From: Cryobacterium levicorallinum
Lineage (GTDB): Bacteria > Actinomycetota > Actinomycetes > Actinomycetales > Microbacteriaceae
NCBI RefSeq assembly: GCF_004402405.1
Contig: NZ_SOFE01000022.1
Location: 221,342-285,341, forward strand
Direction of reading: 5' to 3'
Length of the DNA: 64,000 nucleotides
Program-made: the position numbers and the translations under genes
Part shown: positions 49,262 through 58,711 of the stretch, piece after piece
Numbering within the stretch: position 1 is the first letter of the stretch
How the letters are laid out: each line of letters opens with the position of its first letter
Notes under the pieces: model-generated
Told to the model about the DNA's origin: nothing
Databases searched by the model: none
The model's input: only the letters and a program-made list of their open reading frames with translations

Positions 49262-51339
49262 GTGAGCCCATGACCTTTGACACCGTGCTGGTCGCCAATC
49301 GCGGGGAGATCGCGTGCCGCATCATCCGCACGCTGCGGGAGCGGGGCATCCGCTCAATCGCCGTCTTTAGCGACGCCGACCGCACCGCGCGACACGTATT
49401 CCAAGCGGATGCCGCGGTGCGCCTCGGCGGCGCCGCCCCGGCCGACAGCTACCTCAACTTCGAGGCCGTTCTGGCCGCTGCGGCGCGAACCGGAGCGCAG
49501 GCCATCCACCCCGGCTACGGATTTCTCAGCGAGAACCAGGCCTTCGCCCAGGCCTGCGCCGACGCCGGCATCGCCTTCATCGGTCCGAGCGTGCACGCGC
49601 TGAACGTGATGGGCGACAAGATCCGCTCGAAGAACCACGTGGCCGGCTACGGGGTGCCGATTATCCCCGGGGTCGCTCAGCCGGGCCTCAGCAACGAGCA
49701 GTTGATCCAAGCGGCCGTCGATGTGGGTTATCCGATGCTCATCAAGCCCTCCGCCGGCGGCGGAGGCAAGGGAATGCACGTGGTGGAACGCGCTGAGGAC
49801 CTGCCCGCCATCCTCGAGACGGCCCGCCGCGTGGCGCTGAGCGCCTTCGGCGACGACACCCTGCTGCTCGAACGGCTCGTGTCGACTCCGCGGCACATCG
49901 AGGTGCAGGTGCTCGCCGACCACCACGGCGCCGTCATCCACCTCGGCGAGCGTGAGTGCTCGCTGCAGCGGAGGCATCAAAAGGTCATCGAGGAGGCGCC
50001 GTCGCCCCTGCTCGACGCGGCTACCCGGGCGCGCATCGGGGAGGCAGCCTGCGCCGCCGCCCGCAGCGTGGGCTACAGCGGCGCCGGAACCGTGGAATTT
50101 CTGGTCTCCGCGACCGCGCCCGACGAATTCTTCTTCATGGAGATGAACACCCGCCTACAGGTGGAACACCCGGTCACCGAGCTGGTCACCGGCCTTGATC
50201 TGGTCGACTGGCAGCTGCGCATTGCCGAGGGGGAGCCGCTCACGGTCACCCAGAGCGACATATGCCTCACGGGGCATGCAATCGAGGCCCGGGTCTACGC
50301 CGAGAATCCCGGGCGCGGCTTTCTGCCGACCATCGGCACGGTGCTGCAGCTGCACGAGGCGACCGGCGAGGGAGTTCGGGTCGACAGTTCGTTGATGCCG
50401 GGCCTGACCATCGCCTCGCACTACGACCCGATGCTCGCCAAGGTGATCGCCTGGGCTCCCACCCGGCTGGAGGCGTTGAACCGACTCGACCGGGCGCTCG
50501 CCGACACCGTGGTGCTCGGCGTGCAGACCAACACCGAGTACCTGCGGCTGCTCCTAGCGGATGCCGACGTGCGCGCCGGCCGCCTCGACACCGGTCTGAT
50601 CGAACGCAAGCTTCCGGGCCTCAAGTTTCAGGGAGCCGACGAGCACGTACTCGCCGCCGTGGCATTGTTCCTGCACGGGCGCGCCTTCGCCGGGTCGGAA
50701 TTGGCCGCGTCTAGTCTGGCCGACGTGAACGGCGTGTGGACGCGGCCGAGCGGGTGGCGGGCGGGTTCGCCACGACCGGTGCGCTACTCGCTGGGAATGC
50801 GCGCGACCGAATCCATTGACGTGCGGGTAGTGGGGGAGCCGGGGATGGCATCCGTTTCTATCGGTGACGGCCCGGCCGTCGAAGCCGGACTCCTGCGCGT
50901 CGGAGACGGCGCGTGCAGCGTCGACTACGGCGGCGAGACCCGGGTGTATGCCATCGAACAGTCCGGGGCCAGCGTGTACATCGGCGCCGACGGCTTCTCG
51001 CTCGAACTACGCCACCGCTCCCGGGCCGAGCAGCTCGCGGAACACCTCCTCAGCCGTGACCGGGTGCCTGGTGCGGTCAGTCCAGACGTGCGCTCGCCGA
51101 TGCCCGGCACCGTCATCGCGGTGCACGCCGCCACCGGTGACGTGGTCACAGCAGGGCAGACCATCCTCGTAGTCGAGGCCATGAAGATGGAACACAAACT
51201 CGTGGCCGCCACGGCGGGCCGCGTCACCGTGAACCTCAAGACCGGCGACCTCGTGGTCCTCGACCAGATCGTCGCCACCGTCACACCAGAAACCAGCACT
51301 ACCCCCGGAACCAGCGCAGACAAGGAAGACTCAGAATGA
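49258..51339 (+). CDS. Acyl-CoA carboxylase alpha subunit (biotin carboxylase + BCCP)
   Basis: 693 residues. Biotin carboxylase part (about 1-450: [22 protein letters not shown]-grasp loop [27 protein letters not shown]), a middle linker domain and a C-terminal biotinyl domain with the biotinylated K643 in VVEAMKMEH. It loads CO2 on biotin for the beta subunit. The GTG at 49258 overlaps the upstream stop by four bases; ATG 49270 is an alternative start. AccA1-like by context. Confidence 0.94.
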   Translation: MSEPMTFDTVLVANRGEIACRIIRTLRERGIRSIAVFSDADRTARHVFQADAAVRLGGAAPADSYLNFEAVLAAAARTGAQAIHPGYGFLSENQAFAQACADAGIAFIGPSVHALNVMGDKIRSKNHVAGYGVPIIPGVAQPGLSNEQLIQAAVDVGYPMLIKPSAGGGGKGMHVVERAEDLPAILETARRVALSAFGDDTLLLERLVSTPRHIEVQVLADHHGAVIHLGERECSLQRRHQKVIEEAPSPLLDAATRARIGEAACAAARSVGYSGAGTVEFLVSATAPDEFFFMEMNTRLQVEHPVTELVTGLDLVDWQLRIAEGEPLTVTQSDICLTGHAIEARVYAENPGRGFLPTIGTVLQLHEATGEGVRVDSSLMPGLTIASHYDPMLAKVIAWAPTRLEALNRLDRALADTVVLGVQTNTEYLRLLLADADVRAGRLDTGLIERKLPGLKFQGADEHVLAAVALFLHGRAFAGSELAASSLADVNGVWTRPSGWRAGSPRPVRYSLGMRATESIDVRVVGEPGMASVSIGDGPAVEAGLLRVGDGACSVDYGGETRVYAIEQSGASVYIGADGFSLELRHRSRAEQLAEHLLSRDRVPGAVSPDVRSPMPGTVIAVHAATGDVVTAGQTILVVEAMKMEHKLVAATAGRVTVNLKTGDLVVLDQIVATVTPETSTTPGTSADKEDSE

Positions 51340-52502
51340 GCTACGAACTCACCACCGAATACCAGGCGCTCAGCGACACCGTTCGCGATTTCGCCGACAC
51401 CGTCGTCGCGCCCGCCGCCTACGAGTACGACACCAAGCGCAGCCTGCCCTATGGCATCATCGCCCAGATGGGGGAGCTGGGGCTCTTCGGTCTGCCGTTC
51501 CCGACGGAGTACGGCGGCCAGGGCAGCGATTACTTCGCGCTCTGCCTCGCGGTCGAGCAGCTTGCGCGCGCCGACCAGAGTATCGCTGTCACCCTCGAAG
51601 CCGGGGTCGGCCTCGGCATCATGCCGGTGTACCGCAGCGGCACCGAGGCACAGAAAGAGGAGTGGGTTCCGCGCCTCGCGAGTGGCTCGGCGCTCGCCGC
51701 GTTCGGCCTCACCGAAGCGGATGCCGGATCGGACGCCGCGGGCACCAAGACCACCGCCGCATTGGACGGCGGCGAATGGGTCATCAACGGCACGAAGCAG
51801 TTCATCACCAACTCCGGCTCGGACATCACCCGGCTCGTCACGGTGACCGCCGTCACGGGGGAGTCCACCCGCGCGGACGGTTCGATCAAGAAGGAACTCA
51901 CCGCCATCCTGGTGCCGACGCCGACCCCCGGTTTCACGGCACTGCCGCCGTACGACAAGGTGGGCTGGCACACGTCGGACACGCATCCGCTCGTGTTCGA
52001 CAATGTGCGGGTGCCGGAAGCCAACCTGCTCGGGGAGCGCGGCCGTGGTTTCGCGAACTTCGTGCAGACCCTCGACGAGGGTCGCGTCGCTTTCGCCGCG
52101 CTGTGCACCGGCGCCGCCCAGGGCTGCCTGGAAGAATCCATCCGCTACGCCAACAGCCGCAACGTGTTCGGCCGCTCGATCGGATCCAACCAGCACATCG
52201 CCTTCAAGATCGCTCGGATGCAGGCGCGCGTGCACACCGCGCGTCTCGCCTACTACGACGCGGCGCTGAAAATGATCAACGGCAAGCCGTTCAAGATGGA
52301 GGCTTCGATCGCCAAGATGGTCGGCAGCGAAGCGGCCATGGACAACGCCCGCGATGCCACCCAGATCTTCGGCGGATACGGATTCATGAACGAAAACCCG
52401 GTCGCCCGGCACTATCGTGATTCCAAGGTGCTCGAGCTCGGCGAGGGCACAACCGAGGTGCAGCTCATGGTCATTTCGCGGGCCCTGGGTTTCGCCGGCT
52501 GA
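51336..52502 (+). CDS. Acyl-CoA dehydrogenase (FadE19-like)
   Basis: FAD-dependent acyl-CoA dehydrogenase, 388 residues, ATGA overlap with the previous gene. FGLTEADAGSDAAG, NGTKQFITNSGSD, QIFGGYGFMNENPVARHYRD and LELGEGTTEVQ are intact. The Glu in GEGTTE is at the usual catalytic-base position (376 in the medium-chain enzyme); true isovaleryl-CoA dehydrogenases have Ala there and use another Glu. Context argues for isovaleryl- or 2-methylbutyryl-CoA, the motif for a general short-chain enzyme. Confidence 0.93.
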   Translation: MSYELTTEYQALSDTVRDFADTVVAPAAYEYDTKRSLPYGIIAQMGELGLFGLPFPTEYGGQGSDYFALCLAVEQLARADQSIAVTLEAGVGLGIMPVYRSGTEAQKEEWVPRLASGSALAAFGLTEADAGSDAAGTKTTAALDGGEWVINGTKQFITNSGSDITRLVTVTAVTGESTRADGSIKKELTAILVPTPTPGFTALPPYDKVGWHTSDTHPLVFDNVRVPEANLLGERGRGFANFVQTLDEGRVAFAALCTGAAQGCLEESIRYANSRNVFGRSIGSNQHIAFKIARMQARVHTARLAYYDAALKMINGKPFKMEASIAKMVGSEAAMDNARDATQIFGGYGFMNENPVARHYRDSKVLELGEGTTEVQLMVISRALGFAG

Positions 52503-52524
52503 CCTGACGAAATTGGAGAAGCGG

Positions 52525-53037
52525 ATGCCCGATTCCAGTACGAAGGAGCTGCAGCCGGAGGAGCGCCACCCAGTTCAGCAGCGCGGCCTGTACTTCGAGG
52601 AGTTCGACCTGAAGGCGCTCTACCAGCATCGCCCCGGCCGCACCGTGACCGAGGCCGACAACGTGCTGTTCACGACGATGACCATGAATACCCAATCCCT
52701 GCACCTCGACGCGGCCTGGTCGGCAACGCAGCCGTTCGGTGAACGCCTGGTCAATTCCATGTTCACCCTCTCGACCATGGTGGGCAGTTCGGTCGCCCAG
52801 TTGACCCAGGGCACGATCGTGGCGAACCTGGGTTTTTCGGCCGTGACGTTTCCGCATCCGCTGCACCACGGCGACACCCTTTATTCGGAGACCATCGTGA
52901 CCGACAAACGGCTGTCGAAGAGCCGGCCGGGGCAGGGCATCATCACGCTCGAACACAGGGGACGCAACCAGCACGGCGTCATCGTCGGCACGGCCGTGCG
53001 CACCGTGCTGGTCTGGTGTCGGGGGGCAGCAGAATGA
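52525..53037 (+). CDS. MaoC-family enoyl-CoA hydratase
   Basis: Hot-dog-fold hydratase, 170 residues from the ATG with GGAG upstream. YFEEFDLKALYQHRPGRTVTEADNVLFTTMTMNTQSLHLD in blocks carries the conserved D/H of the hydratase (TEADN and LHLD), and HPLHHGDTLYSETIV follows. In the cluster it would hydrate 3-methylglutaconyl-CoA to 3-hydroxy-3-methylglutaryl-CoA, as proposed for M. tuberculosis Rv2499c. Role inferred from synteny. Confidence 0.9.
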   Translation: MPDSSTKELQPEERHPVQQRGLYFEEFDLKALYQHRPGRTVTEADNVLFTTMTMNTQSLHLDAAWSATQPFGERLVNSMFTLSTMVGSSVAQLTQGTIVANLGFSAVTFPHPLHHGDTLYSETIVTDKRLSKSRPGQGIITLEHRGRNQHGVIVGTAVRTVLVWCRGAAE

Positions 53038-53951
53038 GCGGCCCGTTCGACGGGGGCCCACTCGATCCCGACCCGTTTGAGGAGTATCCGGCCGGCCCCG
53101 ACCCCTTCGACGACAGCCCGAGCGGGTTGAGTCCCTTTACTCCGGCCCCGTTCACCCTCGGGCCGGCGCTGCTGTTCTGCCCGGCCGACCGTCCCGAACG
53201 CTACGCGAAGGCCGTTGATCGCGCCGACGCGGTCATTCTCGACCTCGAAGACGCCGTCGCGCCCGCAGCCCGGGCCGACGCGCGTCGGGCGCTGATTGAG
53301 CATCCACTCGACCCGATGCGCACGATCGTGCGCATCAATCCGGCCGACACTGCCGACTTCGCGCTCGACCTGGCCGCGCTGGAGCGCACGGAGTACCGCG
53401 ATGTGATGCTCGCCAAGACGGTCAGTTTCGGCCAGGTCGAGATGCTCGATGACTTCCGAGTGATCGCGCTCTGCGAGACCGCCGCCGGTGTCATCTCCGC
53501 GCCCGAGATTGCCGCGGCACGAAACGTCGTCGCGCTCATGTGGGGTGCCGAAGACCTGGTCGCGTCACTCGGTGGCAGCTCCAGCCGGTTCCCCGACGGC
53601 CGCTACCGCGACGTCGCTCGCCAGGCCCGCTCCCAGGTGTTGTTGGCCGCCCGAGCACACGACAAGGCCGCGATCGACACCGTGCACCTCGACATCACCG
53701 ACACGGCCGGGCTCAGCGACGAGGCTGCGGATGCCGTCGCGAGCGGTTTCACCGCCACCGCGTGCATCCACCCCAGCCAGGTGGAGGTCATTCGGTCGGC
53801 GTACCAGCCGACCACCGCCGAGGTCGACTACGCCCTCGGGCTGCTCGAGGCCGCCGCCAGTGCGCGCGGCGTCTTCCAGCACGAGGGGCGCATGATCGAC
53901 GGCCCCGTGCTGCGTCACGCCGAGGCCGTGCTGCGCCGCGCAGCCGGCTGA
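53034..53951 (+). CDS. CitE-like CoA ester lyase (HpcH/HpaI aldolase family)
   Basis: 305 residues, ATGA overlap with the MaoC gene. TIM-barrel lyase: LFCPADRPERYAKAV, ILDLEDAVAPAARADAR, ALCETAAGVISAPEIAA and LMWGAEDLVASLGG. The closest named relative by context is M. tuberculosis Rv2498c, reported to act on HMG-CoA/citramalyl-CoA-type substrates in leucine and itaconate breakdown. An unusual Pro/Asp/Phe-rich N-terminal stretch of about 35 residues (DPDPFEE, GPDPFDD) precedes the barrel. Confidence 0.92.
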   Translation: MSGPFDGGPLDPDPFEEYPAGPDPFDDSPSGLSPFTPAPFTLGPALLFCPADRPERYAKAVDRADAVILDLEDAVAPAARADARRALIEHPLDPMRTIVRINPADTADFALDLAALERTEYRDVMLAKTVSFGQVEMLDDFRVIALCETAAGVISAPEIAAARNVVALMWGAEDLVASLGGSSSRFPDGRYRDVARQARSQVLLAARAHDKAAIDTVHLDITDTAGLSDEAADAVASGFTATACIHPSQVEVIRSAYQPTTAEVDYALGLLEAAASARGVFQHEGRMIDGPVLRHAEAVLRRAAG

Positions 53952-53978
53952 AATTCTCCGGGCCCACCTGAGAGTCCT

Positions 53979-54002
53979 GGGCCCATGATCTAGCATGGGC
54001 CC
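53979..54002. terminator. Hairpin between the lyase and glutathione peroxidase genes
   Basis: Perfect 9-bp stem GGGCCCATG/CATGGGCCC with loop ATCTAG between convergent genes; further GGGCCC copies flank it. No T run. Probably a bidirectional terminator. Confidence 0.7.
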
Positions 54003-54042
54003 ACTTTCCGGGCCTGGGCGCGGGAGGTAGAGACGCGAGGGG

Positions 54043-54546
54043 CTAGGCGGCTTTGGCGGCCAGAACCTTTTCGATCGCGTCGACGATCTCGGTCGACTCC
54101 GGTTCCACCGAGGAGGCGAAGCGGTCCACGATCTCACCGGTCGGTGTCACCAGAAACTTCTCGAAGTTCCACTTGATCAGACCGGGGAACAGACCCTGCT
54201 TGAACTTCGTCAGCTCCGCGTAGAGCGGATGCTGGTGCTTTCCGCGCACATCGACCTTGGCTGTCATCGGGAAGGTCACGCCGTAGGTCATGCCGCAGAA
54301 CTCGACGATGTCCTCCTCGGTGCCGGGCTCCTGGCCCATGAACTGGTTGCTCGGCAGCCCAAGCACGACCAGCCCGTCGTCGGCGTAACGCTCGTAGAGT
54401 GCCTCCAGTCCAGCGTACTGCGGCGTGAAGCCGCACTTCGAGGCCACGTTGACGACGAGAACCGTCTTGCCCTGGTAGGCGCCGAAGGTGGTTTCTGTTC
54501 CGTCGATGAGGGTGAGGGGGATGTCATACAGCGCAGAAGAAGTCAT
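54043..54546 (-). CDS. Glutathione peroxidase-family thiol peroxidase
   Basis: 167 residues, thioredoxin-fold peroxidase. The peroxidatic Cys38 is in NVASKCGFTPQ; LGLPSNQFMGQEPG gives the Gln and WNFEKFLV the Trp/Asn of the catalytic site; EFCGMTYGVTFP holds a candidate resolving Cys. In actinobacteria such enzymes usually reduce peroxides with thioredoxin rather than glutathione. Leaderless -10 box TAAAAT six bases upstream. Confidence 0.95.
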   Translation of the reverse strand: MTSSALYDIPLTLIDGTETTFGAYQGKTVLVVNVASKCGFTPQYAGLEALYERYADDGLVVLGLPSNQFMGQEPGTEEDIVEFCGMTYGVTFPMTAKVDVRGKHQHPLYAELTKFKQGLFPGLIKWNFEKFLVTPTGEIVDRFASSVEPESTEIVDAIEKVLAAKAA

Positions 54547-54558
54547 TACAGAATTTTA
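54547..54558 (-). promoter_or_regulatory. Leaderless -10 box of the glutathione peroxidase gene
   Basis: TAAAAT (54553-54558, minus strand), six bases, then ATG. Confidence 0.65.
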
Positions 54559-54795
54559 TCGACTTTAGTCTCCATGCTGGCTGCACGGTACCTGTGTAGC
54601 TGTAGGCCATCCTGTAACTGCATGGCGCCTGTGTAGATCGCGCATTTCCCCCAAATGGGTGGCACGCTGCGGTATTCTTGGTGCAGCTCAGAAATCATGG
54701 CGGTCCATTAGAGGATCCGGGTTTCTGCAGCCCGCGCGGCGCAGCGCATTTTTCCCGCCGACCGGGCCATCACCCCAGTTTCACTCGAACCAGCT

Positions 54796-54826
54796 CCTCG
54801 CAGACACGCCTGTGCGTTTTGCGAGG
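54796..54826 (+). promoter_or_regulatory. Hairpin in the leader of a 55-codon gene
   Basis: Arms CCTCGCA (54796-54802) and TGCGAGG (54820-54826), extended by one T-A pair, with a second small stem inside. A possible -10 box TATTCT lies near 54673, giving a leader of about 220 bases. The remaining part of 54547-54897 holds no recognisable gene. Confidence 0.5.
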
Positions 54827-54897
54827 ACTCTCGAACGTGACTGGGTGCTCTGTCTGACTGTCGGCATCCGCTTTCACTCAATTGCACCAGGAGCACC

Positions 54898-55065
54898 ATG
54901 AATTCCTACGTATCGAAGCCCACGACACTCACGACCACCGCCAACGAGTACGTCACCCACGACGTTCGCCGAGCGATCACCGCCACCGGCTACGTCAGCG
55001 GCACCGCGCGGCACCTCGAGGCCGGCGGATACGTGTCGGCGCAGGCCGCGCCGTGTAGTCGTTAA
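54898..55065 (+). CDS. Unrecognised 55-residue protein
   Basis: Small ORF with AGGAG five bases before the ATG, followed 34 bases later by an intrinsic terminator, and preceded by a structured leader. The product starts MNSYVSKPTTLTTTANEYVT and contains two similar pieces, ATGYVSGTARHLE and AGGYVSAQA. Thr-rich, no membrane helix, one Cys near the end. I do not recognise a family. Gene signals rather than homology support it. Confidence 0.65.
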   Translation: MNSYVSKPTTLTTTANEYVTHDVRRAITATGYVSGTARHLEAGGYVSAQAAPCSR

Positions 55066-55098
55066 CCAGACCGACCGCCAAGGTCGATGACACGAATC

Positions 55099-55130
55099 AG
55101 GGGACTCCGCCGAGCGCGGGGCCCCTTTTT
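55099..55130 (+). terminator. Intrinsic terminator after the 55-codon gene
   Basis: Stem AGGGG/CCCCT plus inner CTCCGC/GCGGGG with a one-base bulge and a CGAGC loop, followed by TTTTT. A classical rho-independent terminator. Confidence 0.85.
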
Positions 55131-55162
55131 CGTGCCCGAAACTCCGATCGTGGATGCGTCGG

Positions 55163-55168
55163 TAGACT
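55163..55168 (+). promoter_or_regulatory. Putative -10 box of rnj
   Basis: TAGACT about 155 bases before the start codon; no convincing -35 element. It implies a leader of roughly 150 bases with no gene in it. Confidence 0.4.
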
Positions 55169-55321
55169 AGGGAGGTATCTGGCCGGTATTTTGCTTGCCC
55201 GCCAGACACGACACGAGGTACGCGTATGCGCGCTGAGGCCCCCTGAGTATTGCTCGTCGGTCTTTCGCATGCCCGATCTCGGTCCCCACACACCTGGACA
55301 TGCAGTATCGCAGACAACGAA

Positions 55322-57016
55322 ATGAGATTCATGAATAACCACTACCTCGACCTGAGCACTCCGCCGGCATTGCCGGCCCGCGGCATGCGCATCATCCCGC
55401 TCGGAGGCCTCGGCGAGATCGGCCGCAACATGACCGTCTTCGAGCACAAGGGAAAGCTGCTCATCATCGACTGCGGCGTTCTCTTCCCCGAGGACAACCA
55501 GCCCGGCATCAACGTGATCCTGCCTGACTTCACGGCCATCCGCGACCGCCTGCAGGACATCGAAGCCATTGTGCTCACCCACGGTCACGAAGACCACATC
55601 GGCGCCGTACCCTACCTGCTCAAGGAACGCGGCGACATTCCCGTCGTCGGCTCCAAGCTCACCCTGGCCTTCCTCGCCGCCAAGCTGCAGGAGCACCGCC
55701 TCAGCCAGAACTTCATCGAGGTGAAAGAGGGCGAGCGCCGCACGATCGGCCAGTTCGACCTCGAATTCATCGCCGTGAACCACTCCATCCCCGACGGCCT
55801 GGCCATCGCCATCCGCACCGAGGCCGGCCTCGTGCTCGCCACCGGTGACTTCAAGATGGACCAGTTCCCGCTCGACAAGCGCCTCACCGACCTGGGCGCC
55901 TTCGCGCGTCTGGCCGAAGAGGGCGTGGATCTGTTCATGACCGACTCGACCAACGCCGAGGTTCCCGGCTTCACCACTGCCGAGAAGGATATCGGACCGG
56001 CAATCGACACCGTGTTCCGCACCTCCCCGCGCCGCATCATCGTGTCGAGCTTCGCCAGCCACGTGCACCGCATCCAACAGGTCATCGACGCTGCCGTCAA
56101 ACACAACCGCAAGGTCGCGTTCGTCGGCCGCTCCATGGTGCGCAACATGGGGATTGCGAGCGAGCTCGGCTACCTCAACGTTCCCAAGGGCCTGATCGTC
56201 GATATGAAGGCGCTCGAGCGTATGAAGGACGACAAGGTCGTTCTCATCTGCACCGGTTCGCAGGGGGAGCCGATGGCAGCCCTCTCGCGCATGGCAAACC
56301 GCGAACACGTCATCAAGATCGGCGAGGGCGACACGGTGCTACTCGCGAGCTCGCTGATCCCCGGCAACGAGAACTCCATCTACCGCGTCATCAACGGCCT
56401 GATTCGTTGGGGTGCCAACGTTGTGCACAAGGGCAACGCCAAGGTGCACGTCTCCGGCCACGCGAGCGCCGGCGAGCTCGTCTACTGCTACAACATCGTC
56501 AAGCCGGTCAACGTCATGCCGATCCACGGTGAATGGCGTCACCTCACGGCCAACGCCGACCTCGCCATCCAGACCGGCGTCCCCTCGGAGAACGTCATCG
56601 TCGTCGAAGACGGCGTCGTTGTCGACCTCATCGACGGCCACGCCAAGGTCACCGGCCGCGTTGTCGCCGACTACGTCTTCGTTGACGGCATGACCGTCGG
56701 CGGGGCAGCATCCGCTGCGATGGAAGATCGTCGTAAGCTCGCCGAGGACGGCACCATCACCATTCTCGGAATCCTCAACGCCAAGACCGGCACTCTCTCC
56801 GAGCCCGTCGAGTTCCTGGCGCGCGGATTCGTGCACGACGACGAGTGGGTCAAGGGCGCCACCAAGGTCATCGATGAGGCCATGAAGGCCGCGAACCGCA
56901 TCAAGATCGTGGACGGCGCCGAGCTCGAGGATCTATTCACGCAGTCCGTGAGCCGTTGGATGAACCGCAAGTACCGTCGCAGCCCCGTCATCACCTCCGT
57001 GGTCGTCGATGCGTAA
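55322..57016 (+). CDS. rnj: Ribonuclease J
   Basis: Metallo-beta-lactamase/beta-CASP ribonuclease, 564 residues. It degrades and matures RNA (5'-to-3' exonuclease and endonuclease). PLGGLGEIGRNMTVFE at the start, zinc motif THGHEDHIG near residue 86, NHSIPDG, TGDFKMD, ICTGSQGEP (CASP motif A/B area) and HASAGELV in the CASP domain, then the C-terminal RNase J domain. ATG 55331 is an equally possible start. In several actinobacteria it follows dapA; dapA is not in the window. Confidence 0.97.
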   Translation: MRFMNNHYLDLSTPPALPARGMRIIPLGGLGEIGRNMTVFEHKGKLLIIDCGVLFPEDNQPGINVILPDFTAIRDRLQDIEAIVLTHGHEDHIGAVPYLLKERGDIPVVGSKLTLAFLAAKLQEHRLSQNFIEVKEGERRTIGQFDLEFIAVNHSIPDGLAIAIRTEAGLVLATGDFKMDQFPLDKRLTDLGAFARLAEEGVDLFMTDSTNAEVPGFTTAEKDIGPAIDTVFRTSPRRIIVSSFASHVHRIQQVIDAAVKHNRKVAFVGRSMVRNMGIASELGYLNVPKGLIVDMKALERMKDDKVVLICTGSQGEPMAALSRMANREHVIKIGEGDTVLLASSLIPGNENSIYRVINGLIRWGANVVHKGNAKVHVSGHASAGELVYCYNIVKPVNVMPIHGEWRHLTANADLAIQTGVPSENVIVVEDGVVVDLIDGHAKVTGRVVADYVFVDGMTVGGAASAAMEDRRKLAEDGTITILGILNAKTGTLSEPVEFLARGFVHDDEWVKGATKVIDEAMKAANRIKIVDGAELEDLFTQSVSRWMNRKYRRSPVITSVVVDA

Positions 57017-57047
57017 CCGCTGCATCACCTAGCTGCTACAGCACGAG

Positions 57048-57080
57048 AAAGGCCGCATCCTCCACGAGGATGCGGCCTTT
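57048..57080. terminator. Bidirectional terminator between rnj and prfC
   Basis: Perfect 15-bp stem AAAGGCCGCATCCTC and complement, loop CAC. The AAA/TTT edges give a short T run in both directions, fitting the convergent genes. Confidence 0.9.
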
Positions 57081-57097
57081 CTGGTTAGTGAAACACG

Positions 57098-58711
57098 CTA
57101 CATAAAGTCGTCGGCCGTCGCGTTCGCAATGTCGATCAGCACGAGCTTCGGGTTCTCCTTGGCAATGGCCTGCAACCGCCACGGCGTGCTGAACAGGGCG
57201 AGCAGCGTGCCGTCGGAGCGGGTGAACACCTCCACCTGGCGGGTTCCGGCGAGCACGAGCGCGCTCTCCTTGTCGGTCTTGCGGGCCACCTGGTATGGCA
57301 GCGCTTCCATGCGGATATCGGCGTGAAAGTCGTGCACCATGCGGTCTTCGACGACCTCGAACTGCATCGGTCCGACGGCACCGAGCACCGGGGCCTGCTC
57401 GCCGCGCACCTCTGAGCGCATCACCTGGATGACGCCCTCATGGTCGAGCTGGTCGATGCCGCGGCGAAACTGCTTGTGCTTGCTGCTGTCTACCGGGCGA
57501 ATGGCGCGAAAGTGTTCGGGCGAGAACAGTGGTAGCGGCGGAAACTCCACCCGCTCGTCTTCGAAGATCGAGTCGCCCACCCGCAGCGCCGACGCGTTCA
57601 CGAGTCCGACGATGTCGCCGGGCCAGGCCCGGTCGGTGACGGTACGTTCCTTGCCGAACAATTGCTGGGCATACTTCGTGGCAAAGGGCCGGCCGGTCGC
57701 GGCGTGGGTGACGATCATGCCGCGGCGAAATTCGCCGGAGCAGACGCGCACGAAGGCCACGTGGTCGCGGTGCGCCGAGTTCATGCCGGACTGCACCTTG
57801 AACACAAACCCCGAGAACGGCGAGGTGACCTTGCGCGGTTTGCCATCGATATCGATGCGGGCTTCGGCCGGCGGCGCGAACTCGACCAGGGTGTCAAGCA
57901 GCTGCTGCACCCCGAAGTTCGCCACGGCCGCGCAGAATAGCACCGGGGTGGTCTGGCCGTCGAGAAACAGCTCGGAGTCGTGATTCTGCGACTCAGCGTC
58001 GAGCAGCTCAGATTCTTCGACAGCGGATGCCCAGGCCGGGCCCTCTTCTTTGGCCGCGTCACCCGCATCCAGCCGCACCGATTCGGCCACGGTCGCGCCA
58101 CCAGCCGTGCGGGTGTAACGCAGAAAATCACCGGAACGGCGATCGAGCACACCGCGCAGGTCGCCGGCCTCGCCGACCGGCCAGTTCAACGGCGTCGGCA
58201 GCAGACCGGTACGGGTCTGGATCTCATCCATCAGGGCCAGGGGGGTGTCGCCCGGCCGGTCCCACTTATTGATGACGGTGATGACGGGAAGCCCGCGCTG
58301 CTTGCAGACCGCGAACAGCTTCATAGTCTGCGGCTCGAGACCCTTGGCGGCGTCGACGAGCATCACCGCGGCATCCACTGCCGAGAGCACCCGAAAGGTG
58401 TCCTCGGAAAAGTCGGCGTGGCCGGGGGTATCGACGAGGTTGATCACGGCGTCGTGGTACTCGAACTGAATCGCGGCGCTCGTGACCGAGATGCCGCGGG
58501 CCTTTTCCATCTCCATCCAGTCGGAGACGGTACCGCTGCGGCCGGCCTTGCCGTGCGTGGCGCCGGCGGAAGTGATGGCGCGGGCGTGCAGCAGCAGGGC
58601 TTCGGTCAGCGTGGACTTTCCGGCGTCCGGGTGGGAGATCACGGCGAAGGTGCGGCGCCTGCGAGCCTCACGGGGAACCTGAGGGTTGGGCACGGAGGCG
58701 TCGGTGGTCAT
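57098..58711 (-). CDS. prfC: Peptide chain release factor 3
   Basis: GTPase that removes RF1/RF2 from the ribosome after termination, 537 residues. G1 SHPDAGKST, G2/G3 VDTPGHADFSEDT, G4 NKWD and the RF3 C-terminal domain are present (FKVQSGMNSAHRDHVAFVRV region). The ATG at 58711 with AGGAAAG upstream gives the family start; an in-frame extension of 33 codons upstream is unlikely. RF3 is not universal in actinobacteria. Confidence 0.96.
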   Translation of the reverse strand: MTTDASVPNPQVPREARRRRTFAVISHPDAGKSTLTEALLLHARAITSAGATHGKAGRSGTVSDWMEMEKARGISVTSAAIQFEYHDAVINLVDTPGHADFSEDTFRVLSAVDAAVMLVDAAKGLEPQTMKLFAVCKQRGLPVITVINKWDRPGDTPLALMDEIQTRTGLLPTPLNWPVGEAGDLRGVLDRRSGDFLRYTRTAGGATVAESVRLDAGDAAKEEGPAWASAVEESELLDAESQNHDSELFLDGQTTPVLFCAAVANFGVQQLLDTLVEFAPPAEARIDIDGKPRKVTSPFSGFVFKVQSGMNSAHRDHVAFVRVCSGEFRRGMIVTHAATGRPFATKYAQQLFGKERTVTDRAWPGDIVGLVNASALRVGDSIFEDERVEFPPLPLFSPEHFRAIRPVDSSKHKQFRRGIDQLDHEGVIQVMRSEVRGEQAPVLGAVGPMQFEVVEDRMVHDFHADIRMEALPYQVARKTDKESALVLAGTRQVEVFTRSDGTLLALFSTPWRLQAIAKENPKLVLIDIANATADDFM

